NCBI GenBank assembly: GCA_025352435.1
Contig: JANXTN010000380.1
Location: 1 to 17,167, forward strand
DNA length: 17,167 nucleotides
Source: Ferruginibacter sp.
Lineage (GTDB): Bacteria; Bacteroidota; Bacteroidia; Chitinophagales; Chitinophagaceae
Direction of reading: 5' to 3'
The notes below the pieces were generated by a model. That model was not told where the DNA came from. It made no database searches and was given only the letters and a program-made list of their open reading frames with translations. How positions within the stretch are numbered: the stretch's first letter is position 1; each line of letters opens with the position of its first letter. Both the position numbers and the translations under genes were made by a program. Shown here piece after piece: positions 14,742 to 17,167 of this stretch.

Positions 14742-14914
14742 TAAGCGGCAGGATTTGTTTATTGTTCACCCCCTTACATTTTCACAACAAACTGAACTAA
14801 TAAACGACGCACATTTCCTGTAATTTTCTCCAACCTGCGGATCTGCAAATCGTTTAATTATCAGTTTGATTTTTGATTTACACAACAGTTTTATATGTTG
14901 TAAAATGATAATTA
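14742..14914 (+). promoter_or_regulatory. Long metH leader with start-codon-pairing inverted repeat
   Basis: TAATTATCA (14855-14863) is perfectly complementary to TGATAATTA (14906-14914), which includes the A of the metH ATG. Between them ACAACA (14882-14887) pairs with TGTTGT (14896-14901). Together they form a nested hairpin that could hide the translation start. The part from 14742 to 14850 has C-rich patches (CACCCCCTTAC) but no pattern I can match to the SAM or cobalamin riboswitches. AT-richness makes chance pairing possible. Confidence 0.35.
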
Positions 14915-15936
14915 TGACTATTAAAGAAATTTTAAAAGAACGTATACTCATTATTGATGGTGCCATGGGTACCATGATTCAGCGCCATAAACTGGAAGAA
15001 GAAGCTTACAGAGGAGAACGCTTTAAAGACTGGCATACAGATGTAAAGGGTAACAATGATTTGCTAAGTATTACACAACCGGATATTATACACGGAATAC
15101 ATGAGTTGTACCTAGAAGCCGGTGCAGATATTATTGAAACAAATACTTTTAGCAGTACCACCATTGCACAAGCAGATTATGATATGCAGTCGTTGGCTTA
15201 TGAGTTAAATGTAGCATCAGCGCAATGTGCACGTAAAGCTGCAGATAAATACACCGCCTTAAATCCTGCGAAGCCACGCTTTGTAGCGGGAGCAATTGGT
15301 CCGCTAAATAAAACATTGTCGCTATCGCCTGATGTAAATAACCCAGGCTTTAGAGCAGTAACTTTTGATGAAGTTGCCGCTGCTTACACAGAACAGATTA
15401 GTGGCTTGGTAGATGGTGGTGTAGACATTATTTTGGTAGAAACAATTTTTGATACCCTTAATGCAAAGGCTGCTATTTATGCTATAAAAAATTATTTTAG
15501 AAAGAATCCCCTTTCGGGGGGCAGGGGGGCCGAACTGCCGGTAATGATTTCGGGTACTATTACGGATGCATCGGGCAGAACATTGAGCGGACAAACATTG
15601 GAAGCTTTTTATATTTCTGTGATGCATGCCAACCCGCTAAGTGTGGGCTTAAACTGTGCTTTGGGTGCGCAGGAAATGCGGCCCCATGTGGAAGAGTTAT
15701 CTGCCATTGCAAATTGCTTTACATCTGCTTATCCCAACGCAGGATTGCCCAATGCATTTGGTGAATATGACGAGCAGCCGCACGAAACGGCACACATCAT
15801 TGAAGAGTGGGCAAAAGAAGGTTGGTTGAATATTGTAGGTGGTTGCTGCGGCACAACGCCGGATCATATAAAGCATATTGCGGAGGCGGTTAAGAATTTT
15901 AAACCAAGGGTACAACCTGCGGTTGAAGAGGTTTAA
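14914..15936 (+). CDS. metH: Methionine synthase, homocysteine-binding half (split MetH, N-terminal domain)
   Basis: A 340-residue protein equal to the first module of cobalamin-dependent methionine synthase, which binds and activates homocysteine through zinc. It has [13 protein letters not shown] near the N-terminus, [21 protein letters not shown] and [16 protein letters not shown]. The zinc ligands are present: C248 in GLNCALG and C311/C312 in GGCCGTTP. The protein stops at the linker after this domain ([13 protein letters not shown]), where full-length MetH continues into the folate domain; that domain is encoded separately from 16535. Start at 14914 ([19 protein letters not shown]); upstream in-frame ATGs at 14866 and 14905 add residues foreign to the family. 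Residues 198-206 (NPLSGGRGA) are an unusual in-frame insertion. The two halves probably work as one enzyme. Confidence 0.95.
   Translation: MTIKEILKERILIIDGAMGTMIQRHKLEEEAYRGERFKDWHTDVKGNNDLLSITQPDIIHGIHELYLEAGADIIETNTFSSTTIAQADYDMQSLAYELNVASAQCARKAADKYTALNPAKPRFVAGAIGPLNKTLSLSPDVNNPGFRAVTFDEVAAAYTEQISGLVDGGVDIILVETIFDTLNAKAAIYAIKNYFRKNPLSGGRGAELPVMISGTITDASGRTLSGQTLEAFYISVMHANPLSVGLNCALGAQEMRPHVEELSAIANCFTSAYPNAGLPNAFGEYDEQPHETAHIIEEWAKEGWLNIVGGCCGTTPDHIKHIAEAVKNFKPRVQPAVEEV
15505..15531. repeat. GC-rich palindromic mini-insert inside metH
   Basis: CCCC-TTTC-GGGG hairpin (15508-15519), within a stretch holding two runs of six G separated by CA (G 15516-15521 and 15524-15529). It is sharply richer in GC than its surroundings and encodes NPLSGGRGA in the metH frame. 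Compared with the Escherichia coli MetH sequence as I remember it, this loop is several residues longer. It resembles short dispersed palindromic repeats. Confidence 0.55.
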
Positions 15937-15973
15937 CACAAAGGGCACTAAGGAGATCACTAAGTACACAAAA
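15934..15973 (-). repeat. Copy 1 (inverted) of the CTTTGTG repeat flanking the GxxExxY gene
   Basis: Read on the minus strand this stretch (ACTTAGTGATCTCCTT then AGTGCCCTTTGTGTTAAA) matches the plus-strand copies at 16385-16421 and 16490-16526 at about 29-30 of 34 positions. It supplies the TAA stop of the first metH half and lies just upstream of the GxxExxY gene, so copies 1 and 2 are an inverted pair around that gene. Confidence 0.75.
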
Positions 15974-16000
15974 TGAATTATCGTTTTCAAATAGCGCAAA

Positions 16001-16387
16001 ATGGAAATTACAGAAAATGAAATAGCAAGAATAGTTTTTGAATCCGGTTTGCAGATACATAAAGTATTGGGACCTGGTTTGCTGGAGAGTGCATATGAAG
16101 AATGCCTATATTTTGATTTAGTTAATGCCGGATTAAAAGTTAAAAAACAGAAAAGTCTGCCACTAATTTATAAAGAGATAAAACTTGATGCGGGATATCG
16201 AGTAGACTTTTTAATTGAAAATAAAGTGATTGTTGAAATAAAATCTATTGAAACTTTACACCCAATTCACACTGCACAAGTTTTGACATATTTGAAACTT
16301 TCAGAGTGCAAACTTGCATTATTGATAAATTTTAATGTTTCACTATTTAAAGAAGGAGTAAAAAGGATAATATTAGGTTCTTTGTAA
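16001..16387 (+). CDS. GxxExxY protein, PD-(D/E)XK nuclease-like
   Basis: A 128-residue protein of the GxxExxY family (PDDEXK_3 type). The naming motif is GLLESAY, G26-x2-E29-x2-Y32. The nuclease-fold residues are visible: D69 in GYRVDF, E79 and K81 in VEIKS, and Q93 with Y97 in TAQVLTYL. Family members have no established function; they are small, often present in several copies per genome and in unexpected locations (recalled knowledge). Here it lies between the two halves of metH, in the same direction, flanked by inverted copies of a ~35-base repeat. Its own TAA stop (16385-16387) begins copy 2. It is unrelated to methionine synthesis, so it is most likely an inserted passenger. Confidence 0.9.
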   Translation: MEITENEIARIVFESGLQIHKVLGPGLLESAYEECLYFDLVNAGLKVKKQKSLPLIYKEIKLDAGYRVDFLIENKVIVEIKSIETLHPIHTAQVLTYLKLSECKLALLINFNVSLFKEGVKRIILGSL

Positions 16388-16421
16388 ACTTTGTGTTCTC
16401 CTTCGTGTCCTTTGTGGTAAA
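16385..16421 (+). repeat. Copy 2 of the CTTTGTG repeat, just after the GxxExxY gene
   Basis: TAAACTTTGTGTTCTCCTTC followed by GTGTCCTTTGTGGTAAA. It differs from copy 3 at 4 of 37 positions and is inverted relative to copy 1. Its first three bases are the GxxExxY stop codon. Confidence 0.85.
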
Positions 16422-16489
16422 AATAAATGATGAATTAAATAATACTTTTATTAAAAGAAGGAATTAAAACAATAACGAATAAAACACTG

Positions 16490-16526
16490 TGAACTTTGTG
16501 TTCTCCTTCGTGCGCTTTGTGTTAAA
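16490..16526 (+). repeat. Copy 3 of the CTTTGTG repeat, just before the second metH half
   Basis: TGAACTTTGTGTTCTCCTTC followed by GTGCGCTTTGTGTTAAA; a direct copy of 16385-16421. It ends 8 bases before the ATG of the second metH half, so it forms part of that gene's leader. The ~70 AT-rich bases between copies 2 and 3 hold no gene I can see. Confidence 0.85.
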
Positions 16527-16534
16527 AAACAAAA

Positions 16535-17167
16535 ATGAATACTATCCATCCATATTTACGACTAAGCGGTTTAGAACCGCTCGTCGTACGCCCCGAGACA
16601 AATTTTATTAACGTTGGCGAAAGAACCAATGTAACAGGGAGTAAAAAATTTGCACGCCTCATAAAAGATGGTTTATACGAGGAGGCATTATCCGTTGCAC
16701 GCCAACAGGTAGAAGGTGGCGCACAGATAATTGACATCAACATGGATGATGCATTGCTGGAAGGCATTACTGCCATGACCACTTTTTTGAATCTTGTGCA
16801 GGCTGAACCGGATATTGCCAAGGTACCCATCATGATAGATTCTTCTAAATTTGAAATTATAGAAGCGGGGCTAAAATGTGTACAGGGAAAATGTATTGTA
16901 AACTCTATTTCGATGAAAGAGGGTGAAGCAAAATTTATAGAGCAGGCGCATATTTGCAGGGCTTATGGTGCATCCGTTATTGTAATGGCTTTTGATGAAA
17001 AAGGACAGGCTGATACAAAAGACCGCAGGGTGGAAATTTGCTACAGGGCTTATAAAATATTAACGGAGCAGGTTGGTTTTGCACCGGAAGAAATTATTTT
17101 TGACCCAAACATTTTTGCAGTAGCAACCGGAATTGAAGAGCACAATAATTATGCAGTTGATTTTATA
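16535..17167 (+). CDS. metH: Methionine synthase, folate/cobalamin half (split MetH, partial)
   Basis: The 5' 211 codons of a gene that runs off the window end. The product starts [20 protein letters not shown] and continues with the methyltetrahydrofolate-binding (pterin-binding) domain of Met[88 protein letters not shown] and [18 protein letters not shown]. The start coincides with the linker just before LSGLEPL in full-length MetH. The cobalamin-binding and activation domains would lie beyond the window. It should act together with the homocysteine half at 14914-15936. The ATG follows an A-rich stretch (AAAAAACAAAA) without Shine-Dalgarno. Confidence 0.95.
   Translation, partial: MNTIHPYLRLSGLEPLVVRPETNFINVGERTNVTGSKKFARLIKDGLYEEALSVARQQVEGGAQIIDINMDDALLEGITAMTTFLNLVQAEPDIAKVPIMIDSSKFEIIEAGLKCVQGKCIVNSISMKEGEAKFIEQAHICRAYGASVIVMAFDEKGQADTKDRRVEICYRAYKILTEQVGFAPEEIIFDPNIFAVATGIEEHNNYAVDFI

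Noticed and set aside
14742..14905. SAM or cobalamin riboswitch upstream of metH
   Set aside because: I looked for the conserved cores of these classes and did not find them; only a simple nested inverted repeat is visible. A covariance search was not possible here.
14866..14916. Longer metH first half starting at 14866 or 14905
   Set aside because: The extra residues ([13 protein letters not shown]...) do not resemble MetH and fall in the hairpin region; [19 protein letters not shown] from 14914 fits the family.
15934..16526. CRISPR array at the repeat cluster after metH
   Set aside because: There are only three diverged copies, one inverted, with unequal gaps and a gene between them; no cas genes are nearby.

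Overview
The window looks like chromosomal DNA from a member of the phylum Bacteroidota, most likely a Chitinophagaceae-type genus. Evidence: low GC; start codons preceded by A-rich stretches rather than Shine-Dalgarno sequences; promoter-like TAnnTTTG elements; a secreted PKD-repeat protein with a type IX (gliding-motility type) C-terminal sorting domain; a Bacteroidota-style Ig-like lipoprotein; and a methionine synthase split into two genes.

Layout. Positions 1-375 hold the 3' end of an unidentified plus-strand gene. Positions 361-3470 hold a minus-strand translation operon read rplM - rpsI - rpsB - tsf, with a good promoter upstream of rplM and an intrinsic terminator after tsf that lies inside the end of the convergent gene. 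Each spacer of this operon carries a different short, word-like repeat. From 3679 to 8142 on the plus strand are a GT39/ArnT-like membrane glycosyltransferase and a 941-residue PKD/T9SS surface protein. A small SRPBCC protein (8151-8615, minus) is convergent with the latter and divergent from a 1050-residue UvrD-type helicase fused to an Fe-S PD-(D/E)XK nuclease (8708-11860). A strong shared hairpin terminator separates the helicase from a minus-strand secreted coiled-coil protein (11898-12521). Then, on the plus strand, come an Ig-like lipoprotein (12637-14025), recR (14070-14690) and the methionine synthase locus (14914 to the window end).

How the genes relate. The first block is translation machinery. 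The central part is housekeeping DNA repair (helicase-nuclease, RecR) mixed with envelope genes (glycosyltransferase, T9SS protein, lipoprotein). The last block makes methionine: the homocysteine-binding half of MetH (14914-15936) and the folate-binding half (16535 onward) are separate genes, and between them sits a GxxExxY PD-(D/E)XK gene flanked by related repeats.

Most interesting points: (1) rplM has no ATG, GTG or TTG at its expected start; an ACG sits exactly where the family's Met should be. (2) The GxxExxY gene with inverted and direct copies of a ~35-nt repeat lies between the two metH halves, and a repeat copy supplies the stop codon of the first half. (3) A GC-rich palindromic mini-insert lies in frame inside the first metH half. 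(4) The metH leader has an inverted repeat that could sequester its start codon. (5) Repeat sequences fill the ribosomal-operon spacers. I see no CRISPR array, rRNA, tRNA, transposase or phage gene. No spacer between genes exceeds 300 bases.
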